A stretch of 64,000 nucleotides of DNA from assembly GCF_964199755.1 (NCBI RefSeq), contig NC_133898.1, positions 130,632,224 through 130,696,223 of the forward strand, read 5' to 3'. Positions 1-12,966 of the stretch are shown in pieces. Numbering within the stretch: position 1 is the stretch's first letter; the number at the start of each line of letters is the position of its first letter. A program made the position numbers and the translations under genes. This DNA comes from Larus michahellis (taxonomy: Eukaryota > Chordata > Aves > Charadriiformes > Laridae). The notes under the pieces are model-generated. The model saw only the letters and a program-made list of their open reading frames with translations, searched no databases and was not told the origin of the DNA.

Positions 1-3000
1 TGAATCACAGGCTGAATTAGTCTTACCTTCCTTCCCTCCTCATAGCTCTTCACCCCAGGGCGCAAGAGTCTCCCTTTTTACCCTCTTGCACTAAGTCTTT
101 TGGACATAGCCCTGATGAAGAGTCCAGCAAGTTGTCCAAGGGCATCCTGCGTGGTTGGGTCCCCAGGTCAGCGTCACCACCATCTGTAGGCATCCATCCT
201 CCGACCACCAAAAGATCCCATCCTCCTGTGTTCCGTAACTCATTCCTCTTTTTTTTTTTCTATTTCTGCCATAGCGCCTCTTTTTCTCAGCCCAGTCTTC
301 CCCTAGTTACTTTTTTTTTTTTCCTTATTGGCCCCAATTCTGCTGCATCCACACTCAAATTTGTTATATCTGATGTCATTATTGAGGCAATCTTGGCCTT
401 CTATGGCATTACTGATATGGTTGCCCGTGTACAGGTGGTTTTGCAAGACCCTGCACCCCAAAACTCCCCTTCAGTTAGGGAGTTCATGCTGGACACATGC
501 TGAGTGCCTGGTATACAATTGTCCTGCCTCAGATGTGACTCCTCCACCTTGCCCCAACAGCTTCTCGTGCACAGATAGTCTGCACGCTGGAGGAACAGAC
601 AGAATAATGTGGTTTTCATGCTGTTTTGGGGTTCACACAGCGTCCCTTAGTCCCCCACAGAAGCCCCAGTGAGTTATGATGCCCGATGCTCACCAGTGCC
701 AGCTTCCCATGAATGAATGGCTGGTACCTTGCCCAAATTTATGATTTCTGAGAAACCAGCACGAGGGTATGGACTGGAGGAAGGACATCAAACAGCAGAA
801 CCGTCCCTGCACAGTGTCGGTGATGCACGAGCCAGGAAAAGCACCCAGAGCCCAGCAGCGGGTTGGTGGCAGGAAGATTCACCTTGGAGGCACTTCCAAG
901 ATGCTGTTCCTGTAGGTGCTTTGATCTGTTACGTGTCGCTTCACAGTGACGGGCACTTGTTTCCCCATGTGCAGGTCAGCAACGGAGCAGCATCTGTCCT
1001 GTCTGCTCTGAAGGACACCCAGGCATCCTCTGACTTTCAGGAGGTGCAACTCATATCACAGGTCTTGCTTGGGCTGGGATTTAAGGATGGGATTGCATCT
1101 GGCTTTTCAAACAGTAGAGCTGGGATCATGTGCAGAAGGTCTGTCCAGATCTCAGCCATGAAATATCTCCTTGGAAGGTTCCTTGAAGGCACCACACCTT
1201 TGTTTTGTGCTTTCCTCTTCTATGTCCTGGCCGTGCTGGGGGGATGGTGCTTCGGAAGAGGATTCCACCAGGCAGGCAAGGATTTGGCCTCCATCCCCTG
1301 CTCTCTGGTGTTTGGTGCGGGATGCCCAGGTGTGAGGCTCGGAGCTCTAACCCCTCACCCAGGTGTGGGTGTCTTCTGCCATTTGAGACTCGTGGGCTAT
1401 CAGAGGCCCATGGCACATGGGGTGGGCAAAGGGTGACATGGGACCCACAGGACACAGGGCCCTTGGGAGCCAGGTGGGAGACTGTGGCAGCATCTCAAAT
1501 GGCTCTGTGTGGTGACGTGAAGGTATTTGGCACCCCGGCAAGGCTAAGAGCAGCCTAAGTCTCATCACTGCAAGCCCCATATCCAGCCAGAGGGTGCCTG
1601 AGTTCCTCCCAGGATGGAGGGAAGAGAAGTGGGGCCAGTGTCCGCAAAACCGGCTCTCATACAGAAAGGGAAGGGTAAGCCTGGACTCCTGGTGCTCGTG
1701 TCCCATAGCTCATAGATAGGGGGACACCTCCCCTGCCTCTCCCCCTGTGTGGGGCTGACAACCCTGTTGGCTTCCCCTGAGGACAGGTGATGGTCCCGGT
1801 CCATGCGTCCGCTGGGTACGGGGCTTTGGGCAGGACACAGCAGCGTGGCTAAGCAAGAAACTCGTTAGAGCCCATCAAACGACCCCGTACGCTGCGCTGG
1901 GGGAGGACAGCGTGTCCGACTCTCCCCAGGACAGGGCTCCCGACTGCGAGCCTGGCTCCTCCTTCCTCCCTTCACACTCAGACTGACCCCGGCCTCGTTA
2001 ATTTGGCTGACCCCATTATAGTGCCGTCCAAAGTGATGTGGGGGCAAGAAATCGTATTGACAGAGCCTCATGGAGTGCAGCCGTGAGGCAGGCGCCCCGC
2101 CGGGTCCTGTGCAGGGCTGCACTAACCACACAGCCCTGCAGACCCCTGCGCTCACCGACACGCAACGTTCCTGCTGCGGAGCAGCGGCTGGCTCTGCGTG
2201 TGTCTTGCTGGGGGAACAGCTACGTGACCTGGCGTTGTTTTGGCTCACAGCTACCAAAGAAAGAGGAAGGTCCAAGGACAGTTTCCGTCTGACATGTTGG
2301 GTCAATGCAAGTAGTTCTATCTGTGTGATAATCAGGACGCGTTGTAATCTACTGGAGATGGAGAAGCTTTAGGAGGGCCACCAGCCTGTGGTCCCACGGG
2401 TCTCCAGTCCCATGGCTGGGAAAGGCATCTGAACTGAGACTGGAGGAAATGCAGCAAAGGGCTCCTGGAGCGATGGTCATTAAATAACCCTTAGTGAGGT
2501 GTCCATCGCCAGAGAGCTGGATCTTCAGACTCCTCGAGGATGGAGAGAAAGAGCCAGGGAGGGAGAAGAACAGGGACGTTAAACATAGAATCATAGAATG
2601 TGTTGCGTTGGAAGGGACCTTTAAAGGTCATTAACTATTCTAAATCACAATGCTGAAAATTATGGAAAAGATTAAAACTTGATCAGTTTAGGGAGGGGAT
2701 TATCTGAGGTGGATCACCTCTCTTTAGCCTAAGCCATCATCACCCCTCCCCCTTGACAGCAGTGGGAGAAAAATGAGGCTCTGAGGCCTTGCTGGAGCAC
2801 TGATCGTGTTCACTGGGATTTGGGCCACGGAGCAGGATGATCTGAGATGCAGGTGGTTTTGGGTGGGGTGGGTTTCTGCTCCAGGTGCCTGGAGAGAGTC
2901 GGGAGTTTTTAGGATTGTGCATCCTGACACCACCTGCATCACATTTTGCCTGGTTTTGACTCACCCTGATCCTCTTCAGATGGCCTCCTCCAAACAGCCA

Positions 3001-4519
3001 CCTCCTGACGGTGTTGGTGCCATCAGATGTGTCCCCATCATCATCTTCTTACCCTTGGGCCCCATTTTCCTCCCCGACACCCACTGGCTTGACCCCAGGG
3101 AGGGCTGTGCTCTTCTGGCTCTGCTCCTCACTTCTCTGCCACCCTCCTCAAAGCTTCTGGGTGCTTTTAAAGGCTCTTTGAAGGAAGGTCTTTTAGTCTC
3201 TCCCTATTTTCTTCATCTTCAGCCCAGCTTGGGTGCCCCTTTCTGTTGTGTCATGGTTCCTGCATCCCTTCGTGCCCATCAACGCACATGCTGTTGTGGG
3301 CTACGGCACAGAGTCCTGTGGCAGGAGAGTATATTTCATTATTCTTTGTTTATTCAAATCCGATATACCTAACAGAGCGGTATTTTATCTGCTGCAGGCT
3401 TACCCAGCTCCTACAAGTCTGCTGATGGTCACCCTCGAGACTCCTGTTGCCGTCATCTGTACCAGATGTATGCACCTTGCCTTCTTGACCCTGTGGCTTC
3501 TCCTCCCTTCTTGGGTGGAACAAGCTCTTCTGCACTCCCCAGGTCCTCTCCCAAATGGCTTCTGGGGGTTGCTAACTCATGTCCCACCGGTTCGTATGAC
3601 CATGGTGGACTCTGCCACCTCAACACTGACTCCATGTCCTTTTTTGCATGGTCCCTTTTGATGTGGACCCTTTGCTGTTGCACCTGAGCGTGATGGGAAC
3701 CCCTGAGCGTGGCTGCTGTGTTCACAGGGAGGTTTGAATCCCCTCCTGGGATTTGTCTTAATGTTGGCACTGAATCCCACACCCATGGGACCACCAGCTC
3801 CTTGGTTGGATGCCCATCTTCCAAGGCTTCTCAGGGTCAGGGAGAACCTCCTTAGCCCAGATCAGAGAAGATCAGGTCGGAGAGGACCTCCTTGGCCCAG
3901 GAGGAATGGGTGCTTGGCCTCCCTGGGAGGCTGGTGCTAAATTTTGGCGCCATCACCTCTCTCAAGGCTGGGCAGAGATGAGAGAGGAATTGGTACCACT
4001 TTCTCCATAGGGCTGGAGAAAAAGAACCCCCCTGGCTCCTCTCCTGGCACTGAGGACATGACCTTTTTCTTTTGTCTACTCTGTGCATAGACCAATGGGT
4101 CATCTGGCCTCAGCGTAGACCTTGGCGTGTGCCCGTCTACCTCCACGCTTCCTCCCCATGGCGGCCAACTCCTCATCTCCCAGCACATGGCAGAAGTTTG
4201 GCTCCAGCTCCCTGCTCTGGGTGTGTGGTGGGAGAGCATCGCCTCTGCGTGCCCCAGGGGCGCACGGCCGGGTGCAAGGGGCCGATAACGCTGGAGGGCC
4301 AAAGGAGCCCAAATCTGCTGCGGTCCCACCAGGCTGGGGTTGTTTGGGGCATGGGGATAAAACAGACCCGTCCCCCTGACGCACGTGCTGCCTTCCACCC
4401 TTATTTCCCCGCTCCCCCCGAGTCCCTTTCCCCTTCCCAGTGTAAGCGACACTGGGATGCGCCCACCCCACCCCCCCAAAAAAAAAAGGCCGCACACAAG
4501 AGACTGCACAGATCGTGAG
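1..4519. other. Intergenic region downstream of STMN4, no gene recognised
   Basis: No open frame here resembles a known protein, and no exon with a paired acceptor and donor plus recognisable coding content was found. It holds T-rich runs (about 251-325) and one short CR1 tail (2585-2646). It lies beyond the polyadenylation site of the minus-strand STMN4 gene. Unrecognised regulatory sequence or non-coding RNA cannot be excluded by reading alone. Confidence 0.5.
2585..2646 (-). mobile_element. CR1 LINE 3' end fragment
   Basis: The plus strand reads as the reverse complement of a CR1 3' end: two ATAGAATC-type octamers, then GGAAGGGACCTTTAAAGGTCAT. Only about 60 bp is recognisable, so this is a severely 5'-truncated copy inserted in minus orientation. 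Confidence 0.75.
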
Positions 4520-4524
4520 AAAAC

Positions 4525-6102
4525 AAAAGAAATGCCAAGGCAGTTTATTTACAACCGTTGTATACAAAAAAAGGACAGCTCGTGCCACAGCTAGAACAGC
4601 CCCCTCCGTCTCCTTCACCCACCGCCCTCTTCCATGCTCCCCCCCCAGCCCCGGGTGGTCCTCCCCGAGCCTCTGGGGTCCAGGCGAGCATCTCGCGGCA
4701 CAAGAAGAGACACGGTTCCCTCCAGACCCAAACCAGCTTTTGGAAAGCCTTGTCTGGCCATAGTGGAGATCCAACCCTCTGTTAGCATCAGGGTTGGAGG
4801 CTGGTGAGGTGCCAGGGCATCGCGGCACTGGGACCACTGCCTGCTGGCAACTGGGAGAGGAGGGGACATACCCACGCCCCTGGCAGGAAGCAGGATTTCC
4901 ACCTTCTCCCACTGGGAAGGATCTCGCTGCCACCTCTCTGCTTCGCTTGCCCTCCCTGGAGGCAAAGATCACCCAGGGGACTGCCCAGCAGCTCCCGCAA
5001 AGCACCTCCTGGGCTGGTCATGGGGTGGGAGGAGGTGTTGGTGGGGTCCCAAACCGCCCCGGTGTCACCAGGAGGTGCCATCACCAACCCCAGGAATTCC
5101 CTATGGCCGTTGTCTTCTCCTGCTCTCCAGAGAGGCATCTCCATCCCACCTCTGGATCTCCAGCCTGGGCTCCCCCAGCTCCTCTTTCCCTTTCGTTCTT
5201 CCCCATCCCTTCCATCATGGTTTCCACAGCCTTGCCCTGGTTTCCTCTCCTGCTCTTGCTCTCCATGGGGGTGATCTCCCTTTTCAAATAACCACCTCTA
5301 AAAGCTGAGGGCTTTCCAGCTGCTCGACAGCAGGAAAGAGGATTTCATCCAAGAGTTCCCACAAAGATGATTCTCAGGAGGTTCTTACAAAAAAAAAGCA
5401 GCTCTTTGGGAAGTCACGGGGCTTTTTAACTTCACCCTTGAAAAGGATCATCGGCGTCTCCTGCAGCTGGACAAAGGCTTTGGAGCAAGCGAGCCTCACT
5501 CTCTAACCACCTCCAATGGGGGGGGATGTCTCTTCTCCCCCTTCCCAAAAGTGGTTCTGTAAGGTCTATGGGCAAATAACGCCTGGTTTGGGCAAGAGGC
5601 CCTGAGTCCAGGCAGGAAAAAGGGAGGGGGGACACCAAGAGATGCCGCTGCCCGTTGATGGGGTGGGATGGAGGAGAAGAAGGAAGCTGGAGGGATGCCC
5701 ACCTGCCCGCCCTGCCTGCCCAGCACCAAATTAAAGTCACACACGACGCACATTCCCCCCCACTTCTTCCCTCCCCACCCGCTCTGTCCCCCCTGGCTTT
5801 TCCCCAGGGGGGCACCTCTGCCGCTTCGCCAGCCCTCGGCTGTCTCCTCTGGACCTGGTTGACGGGCGGCTCATGAGACCCACCAAGGAGGTGGGCATCC
5901 GAAAGCCGGCACCCTCCCGCCCACCCTCCCTTCTTTCTCCTCCCTCCCCACCCTCCCCGAAACGAATAGGATGGCTTCACTGGTCAACTCTTTACATTCA
6001 CGAACAAAGAAAGCAGAGGAACGTCCACCCTTCCACCATCCGACCTTGCGCTGCGGCAGCCTCCGCCACCTCCCCGGAGCTGTCAGTCCAACCATCGCCT
6101 CT
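4525..6102 (-). other. STMN4: STMN4 3' untranslated region
   Basis: This stretch runs from the STMN4 stop codon (6103-6105, TAA) to just past the first good AATAAA downstream on the minus strand (4544-4549). It is about 1.55 kb and has no competing gene. The boundary is inferred from the poly(A) signal rather than from transcript data. A second minus-strand AATAAA-like element was not seen closer to the stop codon. Confidence 0.7.
4544..4549 (-). terminator. STMN4: STMN4 polyadenylation signal AATAAA
   Basis: The plus strand reads TTTATT in the context CAGTTTATTTAC, giving AATAAA on the minus strand about 1.55 kb after the STMN4 stop codon. Cleavage would be expected near 4520-4530. Confidence 0.7.
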
Positions 6103-8901
6103 TTACCTGGAGGCTTCTTCCTTGAGCTCCTTGTTTTTCCTCACTTCTTCCGCGTGTTTGTCCTGTGGGAGGGGGGTGGGGGAGTAGGAGGGAAGGAGGA
6201 GGGGGGGACACGCGTTAGCTGGACGGACTTCGGGGTCCCCACGGGTGGGCCAGCGGCTTCGGAGGGGTTCGAAGGCACGAGGGCGTTTTGCGAGGTTCAT
6301 CCCCGGAGGGACACCACCGATGGGTCAACAGCGTCCTCTCCTCCCCTCTGGGGTGTTTTAAGGACTGTGGAGGCACTCAGGGACAGATTGTCCTCGCCCT
6401 CTAGCTAGGAGGTAGACGTCAACCAGACGGGATGGACCGGGAGCCCCAAGGAGATGGGGTTAGCTCGGATTGTCCTTCATTATCTCGTGCTCTCTGCCTC
6501 TGACCCAAGGCTAGCTGAGGCGTTTGGAGAAGGGCACTGGGCGAGCTCCTTGCAGAAGGGATGTTTTGGAGGGAGCTGGAGGTGGTGAGGGTGGGACCTT
6601 CCGTGCTGAGGTTGGGAACAGACCTGCTTCAGGGAGAGAGAAGAGGTCTGCACAGGCTGGCAGGGTGGAAGCATCTCCTAGAATGGCAGTACGGACCCCT
6701 CCAGCTCCGCCGGGGAGCTGACGGCTCCATGGCCTCTGGGGAAGGGGCCAGGGGAAGGTCTACCACCCGGGAGGTAGAAAAATTGCCAGCGGTGGGTCAA
6801 GGCCATTAGGGTGGGACACGGGGAAAGCAAAGGCTTTGCATGTCTGCGGACAAGATACGGGTCCCAGCTCTCCACCCACCAACCGCTCGTGAGCCTACGG
6901 ACACGTCAGGCTCTGTGGGTCCCTGGTCAGGACCCCCCACCCCAGGTGGGACGTTGTGTTTGGATATCGCTGCATGGTGGGAAGAGAAGAGGGAGTCCCC
7001 GCTTTGGTGGTGTCCCCAAGGGGAAATGCCACCCCAAGAACCATGCAGGGTGCCCAGGTGTCCTGTGACACCCTCCTGGACCAGTGTCCCAGCTCATCCC
7101 CCCCTGCCTCCCCACCATGCACTCACCTTCTCCTGCAAGCGCTCCAGCATGGCTGCTAAATGGGCCTCGCGGTTCTCCTTGTTGGACTCCATTTTCTGTG
7201 CCAGCTTCTCTTTGGCCATTTTGATGAAGTTGTTGTTCTCCTCGATCGCCTTCTGGATGACCTCCCGCTCGTGCTCCCGCTTCTCCGCCAGATGCTTCAG
7301 CAGCTCAGCCTCTTGGTACTGTGTGGGCAAAGCGGACACGATGGCCATGTGGACCATGGGTTCCTTACCCTCCTGGCCAAAACCATCCCCTCTAAACTCA
7401 GCAACGTCCCCAAAGGTGGGTGCACCTTGCTGAGCACCCCAAGTGCAAGGTGGCGTGTCCCCATGGCACGTCCCCCTGCTGCTGTACCATGCGCGAGTTG
7501 CTGGACTTACCTTCCTCCTCTCCTCCGCTGCCTCCAGCTTCTTCTGGATCTCTTCCAGGGATGGGTCGCGGCGCCGGGGCAGGGAGGCGTTGAACTCGGG
7601 GATGCCATCGAACGATGGGGGCTTCAGGATGACCTCAAAGGACTGCCCCGAGGTCCGCTTGTTGAGCTCGATGACTTCCATGTCGGAGATGACGCACCAG
7701 GTGAGGTCTACCGTGTCTGCTGGGAGAGCGGCACGGGCTGAGCGCCGGCACGGGTGCATCCCACTCCAGTGGGAAACCATCCCGGGGTCCCACAGCCCCC
7801 TCAATGTACCACCACCTTCCCCAGTCCCCACGGGTTCCACCCAAATCCCCGCACACCCCGAATGCACCCCTGCGGTTCAGCCCCAACGTCGTGGGTTGGG
7901 GCAGGGACTTCAAGACACCCATGGAGGGGGCTGAGCTGGGAATATTTGGGCAAGCTGAGGGGCTGGGCAGCCCCTCGAGGGAGAAGCGAGCAAGCAGGGC
8001 AACGTTCAGCCCTGCTTTGAGGACTGGGAATGGGACCGTGAAGACCAGATCCCCCCGCAGCTGGCCGGGAAGAGCCCCCCCGAGGCTGGGCATCCCCCTC
8101 CGTCGCCGCTGTCGCCTCTGGACCCGCCGACATGAATCAGGCTGAATCACCCGACGCCGTCTGCCTAAAAATACCGAGCCCACGCCTGGCGCTTCGTGCA
8201 GCGGAGCCGTGGTGGAGGGCGGGGGGGGGTGCTTGTACCAAGGTGGGGGGTGTCTGCCTCCCCCACCATCCGTGTGCATCCTTCGTCCATGGGCGGGCTG
8301 CAGGCTCCTACCTTCATACGTGTACGTCGGCTTGTTCAGGGGGTCCGAGAGGAAACAGGAGCAAAAGAGGGAGACGAGGGGCAGCTCCTTCATCTTCTCT
8401 TTGTAAGCTGGGAAGAGATGGTGGGACGGGGGTCAGAGGGGTGGGGGGGGCGTCCTGCCGGGTGTCCAGGGCAGGGGCTGCCACGCGCCAGGGAAGGTCT
8501 GGGACGGAGGCGGTGGCTGGCTCCAAAGTTTGCCCAGATATTGCAAACAGAGTGATCTGGGTGGGGGAAGCAAGGTGTGCAAAGGGGAAACTGAGGCATG
8601 AAGGGGGGGTGGGGAGGGGGGCGTGTTTTACTCATGGCCACATGGGTGGTGTCTGTCCTGGTGTGTTCCCCACACACACGAGCCCTCCCCTGTCACCACT
8701 TGGGTGCTGTGAGCGTCCCAGGGCAGGGGTTAGCCCGGGGTAGGGCCAGCCCTGGGGGGCGGTTGGATGGGGCCCCACTCAAACTAGGGGTGCCCCAGCA
8801 TGGGGTAGGTGCCAGGGTTGGGTTCATGGGCATGGGTGAGCCGTGCTGTCCCCCTGTCCCCACGCGCAGCCCCGCGATGGTGCCGTACCAGCCAGAGTCA
8901 T
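6103..8901 (-). CDS. STMN4: Stathmin-4 (RB3), tubulin-sequestering phosphoprotein, five coding exons
   Basis: The spliced frame gives 189 aa, the length of mammalian RB3. Exons (minus): 8889-8901, 8312-8407, 7511-7719, 7127-7318, 6103-6162; all have GT donors and AG acceptors and phases agree. The protein starts [20 protein letters not shown]; cysteines 20 and 22 of the FCSCF motif are the palmitoylated Golgi/vesicle anchor known for neuronal stathmins. The stathmin-like domain follows, from [20 protein letters not shown] through the long charged helix ([26 protein letters not shown]) to the end [11 protein letters not shown]. The family binds two tubulin heterodimers and promotes microtubule disassembly; RB3 is mainly neuronal. 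The sequence matches mammalian STMN4 much better than STMN2 or STMN3, notably in [12 protein letters not shown] and ADTVDL. A 5' exon and possible N-terminal extension lie at 12967-13012. Exon 3 has a CAGCAG tandem acceptor (7717-7722). I did not find a convincing counterpart of the extra RB3'' exon. Confidence 0.96.
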
Positions 8902-9119
8902 GGCGTGGAGATCCTTGGGCGTCTGCAGCAAGAGCGTTCCTGGGGGAAAGAGAGAGACAGGTTCAGTGTGGGGTGTCCTTGGGGCTGGGGACATCCCCTG
9001 GCCCTGCCCACCCATGTCTGCCCTCCGTGGGGTGTCCCAGAGGCTGGGGGCATCCCCTGGCCCTGCCTGTCCCCTGCAGGCAGTGGGACATCTGCCCACG
9101 CATGGCCTTGGGAACACGT

Positions 9120-10090
9120 TGGGGTTGCTGTGGTGGGCACCATCTGGTGTGATGTGATGGGGACGTGCTGTTGGGTTGAGCACACACTGGTGTGGTGTGG
9201 TGTGAGGGACACACTGGTGCGATGGGCACACGCTGATGCGATGTGATGGGGACATGCTGTTGGGTTGAGCACACTGGTGTGGTGTGAGGGACACGCTGGT
9301 GTGATGTGATGGGGACGTGCTGTTGGGTTGAGCACACACTGGTGTGGTGTGGTGTGAGGGACACACTGGTGCGATGGGCACACGCTGGTGCGATGTGATG
9401 GGGACATGCTGTTGGGTTGAGCACATGCTGGTGTGGTGTGAGGGACACACAGACGTGGTGTGATGTGATGGGGATGGGAACACTGGTGTGGTGTGAGGGA
9501 CACACAGATGTGGTGTGATGCAATGAGGACGTGCTGTTGGGTTGGGCACACGGTGATGTGGCGTGAGGGACACTGGTGTGATGGGCACACAGATGTGGTG
9601 TGATGTGGTGGGGACATGCTGTTGGGTTGGGCACACGCTGGTGTGGTGTGATGGGCATGCGCTGGTGAGGTGGGAACATGCTGGTGTGGCGTGAGGGACA
9701 CTGGTGTGATGGGCACACACTGGTGTGATGGGATGGGGAGGTACTGTTGGGATGGGGACACACCGGTGTGATGGGCAGGCAGACGTGATGGGCAGGCAGA
9801 CGTGATGGGGACGTGCTGTTGGGTTGGGCACACGCTGGTGTGGTGTGAGGGACACACTGGTGTGATGGGCACACAGATGTGGTGGGTACGTGCTGTTGGG
9901 ATGGGGACACACTGGTGTGGTGTGATGGGCATGCACTGGTGAGGTGTGAGGGACACAGCGGTGCGATGGGCACACGGATGTGGTGGGTACGTGCTGGTGG
10001 GATGGGGACACACTGGTGTGGTGTGATGGGCACGTGGTGGTACGCTGAGATGGGCACACGCTGGTGTGATGGGGACACACACACACACAG
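9120..10090. repeat. GT-rich minisatellite in STMN4 intron 1
   Basis: Irregular tandem units built on phrases such as TGTGGTGTGAGGGACAC, GATGGGCACACGCTGGTG and ACGTGCTGTTGGGTTG alternate for nearly 1 kb. Units vary in order and length, giving a higher-order pattern. The array is free of stop codons over long stretches on the minus strand, which makes large but meaningless open frames rich in His, Pro and Thr. Confidence 0.85.
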
Positions 10091-11158
10091 AGCTCGTGTC
10101 TAGAGAGCGCCAGTCCTCAGCTCGCCCCTTGCCAGACCACACGCAGGGGGGCTGACGCACCGGGACCCTCTCCGGGGGTCTTTGTGGCTGTGGGTCAGGC
10201 GTGGGGGCATCCCGGGACCCCCGCCCATCCCCGGGGTGCAGAGCCCCGGGGCAAGCGCAGGACCCAGCATCGGGGCGGCAACACCCAGAGCCTCATTAAG
10301 GCCCAGGTAATCCCGGGCTGTCCCCCTTTCCCAGGGTTTCTGGGGACACAGACGGGATGTCGGCGCCACCAGAGGCGGTTTCCGGGTGGAAATGCCCTTC
10401 CCGGCTGTGCCAAAGTGGGGGCTGAATTTGGGTTTTGGAATTATCCACGGCTTTTGTTTCTAATGGTAAAAAAAAAAAAAAAAAAATAAATCCGTTTTAA
10501 AAATAAGGACTCTTAAATCCTCGCAGCTTCCCCCAGGGAAGGGACAACCCCCCCACCCCGCCGTGGGCATCCTGGGGCTGCCAGGGCACTGCCAGCTCCC
10601 GCAGCCGCAACACACCCCGACCCAGTTGGAACTGGGGGATCCCGAGAAATCCCCACCCCTTGTCCCCCGTCCTGCCGGGATCGGACGCGGGGATCACTCA
10701 AATAACCCCCCCGCAGCTGCCGGGGAGGGGGGGAAATGGGGACAAAATGGGGACAGGGTGACAGAGGCACCACCCCGGAGATGCTCCCCTTTTTCTAGGT
10801 GACGCCCTGAGCGGGGGCTGGTTGAGTTTGGGGGTTCCCAGGGTTGTACCCCCCCCCCCCGCCACGGCTTTCCCCTTGGGTTTGCTCCGGGTGGCTCCTG
10901 CCAAGCGCGGTGGGGATGCTCCGGTGGCTCGTGTCCCCACACAAGGCTGTGCCCGGAGCTGTGACAGCCCGGCACGCAGGCAGCCAAAGCCTTTGCCATC
11001 CCCATCCCTCCCCGCTCCTTCCATTATCACCCCAATTCCTCATTTTTCCTGGGCTCGCTGGGGGCAGGGGGGGGACCTGGATGCATTTCATGCCACAGAA
11101 AGCTTTCTTCCAGGCGTTCCTGCCCTGGCTGGAGGGGGAAATGCAGAGATCCCCCCCC

Positions 11159-11510
11159 GCATCAGACCCAAAATGGGGAGGAGGATGGGGTCCATGCAGA
11201 GACCCCCCCTCTGTCAGACCCAAAATGGGGAGGAGGATGGGGTCCATGCAGAGACCCCCCCCCGTCAGACCCAAAACGGGGAGGAGGATGGGGTCCGTGC
11301 AGAGACCCCCCCTCCGTCAGACCCAAAATGGGGAGGAGGATGGGGTCCATGCAGAGACCCCCCCCCGTCAGACCCAAAACGGGGAGGAGGATGGGGTCCG
11401 TGCAGAGACCCCCCCTCCGTCAGACCCAAAATGGGGAGGAGGATGGGGTCCGTGCAGAGACACCCCCCCCACCACCACCCCCGTCAGACCCCAAACAGGG
11501 AGGAGGATGG
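11159..11510. repeat. Minisatellite, about 53-bp unit, six to seven copies
   Basis: The unit begins near TCAGACCCAAAATGGGGAGG and ends in a C-run. Copies alternate between AAAATGG and AAAACGG variants and between TCCATGC and TCCGTGC, so pairs of units have been duplicated together. It lies in STMN4 intron 1. Confidence 0.85.
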
Positions 11511-11548
11511 GGTGGGTCCATTCCGGGGGGTGCCACCAGCTGTGGAAT

Positions 11549-11592
11549 TGGGGGAGGGGGGGGTGAGTTGGGGGGGGGGGGGGGGGGGGGGA
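11549..11592 (+). repeat. Long G-run
   Basis: Runs of G up to about 20 nt with few interruptions. This is a potential G-quadruplex and a likely sequencing or assembly weak point. It is in STMN4 intron 1. Confidence 0.7.
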
Positions 11593-11807
11593 GGTTGGCC
11601 ACCAGCCCCACTCCTCCTCGCTGGATGAAGATGCTGGTCGAGGCGTTTGGAGGCTCCTCCAAGAAGACCCCCACCCCCGCCTCCCCGTGCTGAGCCCCCT
11701 CCCTCTCTGCCTCCCAGCCCCACTGTCCCACCCCCCCCCCCCCCAAACCAGTACGCCCAGCCCAAGGGGAGCGGGGTGTGGTTGGGGCTCTGTGGGGACT
11801 GTCACCC

Positions 11808-11890
11808 CCAGGTTAAACCTGTCATCCCCAGGCTGAAAACCTGTCCCCCCCAGGCTGAAACCCGTCCCCCCCCAGGCTGAAAACCCGTCT
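11808..11890. repeat. Short tandem repeat, about 24-bp unit
   Basis: Four imperfect copies of CCCCAGGCTGAAAACCTGTC follow each other. No function is suggested. Confidence 0.7.
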
Positions 11891-12966
11891 CAAACCCCCA
11901 GGGCGGGGAGGCTGCGGGAGCGATCCTGCTCCCAGCGAGGCGCACGTGGCAGGGAGGGGGCCCGATCCCACTCCAAAGGGCTGGGACCCCCTTTCACACC
12001 CCCACCGAGGCGGTGGGGACCCCCTCCCCTCCCCCCCCCCCCGCCCCCTCGCCCCATTTCCCATCCCCTTCCCTGGGAGAAGCCCCCAGCGATGGAGGGA
12101 GGGGATGGAGAGGCGGAGGGGGCTGCCTCCCTTGAAGCTTGGCAAGCGACGGATGCTTCCCCCCCCCTCGACATCTCCGGGGGAGAGGCAGGATGGCAGC
12201 CGCCTCCTCCCTCCCTCCCCCTCGTTTTTCCGCCCCCCCTCCCTGGAATAAATATTTCAGCGCCTGCTGAGAGCGGGTCACCTCCGCCAGCATCCTGCCA
12301 CCATCAATAATTCAGCCCGGTCCTGCCCTCCGGGGTGGGGTTGGGGGGCTCCGCACCCCATTTTAAGGGGGGGGGTGGGTGTCCCGGGGAGGCGACGCCC
12401 CCCCCGGGGTTCCCGAGGATGCTGGTGGTGCGCGTCCCCCGGGGATGCGGGGGGCGAGGAGGAGGATGCTGAGCTCCATCCCTGCATCCCCGCAGCGTGG
12501 GGCGCCCCACGCCCCCCCCCCACCCGTGGCAGGGCAGGATGAGGGGTGCGGAGGTAAAAGGGGGCGCGGGGGGGGATGTCTCGGCTGTCGAGAGGAGTGT
12601 GGGGGGGGAAAAGAACCCCAGGCTGATGGCAAAAGCCCCGCCGGGGGGGGGGGGGGGGATCCGTTCCTGCTCGGGTGGGTGGCGATGAGGCGGGGGGAGC
12701 ACCACCCCAAAAAGGGGCGAGAGCGCGGGGGTGGGCTGGGGGCTGCCCCAAGCCGGGGGGAGGGTGAATGCTGGAGGGATGTGGTGGGGTTGGGGGGGAC
12801 ACAAAGAGGGGGGTCGCGGCCAGAGAGCGACATCCAGGGACCCCCGGAAAAAAAAAAATCCTCCCCCCCACCCCAAAAACTTTTAAACCAAAAAACACCA
12901 CCCCCCCCCCCCAACACACATATTAAACAAAATTCTGCCCCCCCCCCCCCCCATCAGGACACTCAC

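Noticed and set aside
7160-7741. A plus-strand frame of 193 codons
   Set aside because: It is the antisense shadow of STMN4 exons 3 and 4.
7900-8140. A possible counterpart of the extra RB3'' exon of STMN4 (basic stretch [14 protein letters not shown])
   Set aside because: The composition is similar, but no convincing acceptor/donor pair or residue-level match could be shown.
8824-10160. Minus-strand frames of about 370-420 codons rich in His, Pro and Thr
   Set aside because: They translate the intronic minisatellite of STMN4; only the few codons next to the canonical start exon are meaningful.
10468-10490. Poly(A) run followed by AATAAA-like sequence, considered as a retrocopy tail
   Set aside because: The upstream sequence resembles no gene and the A-run precedes rather than follows the signal.
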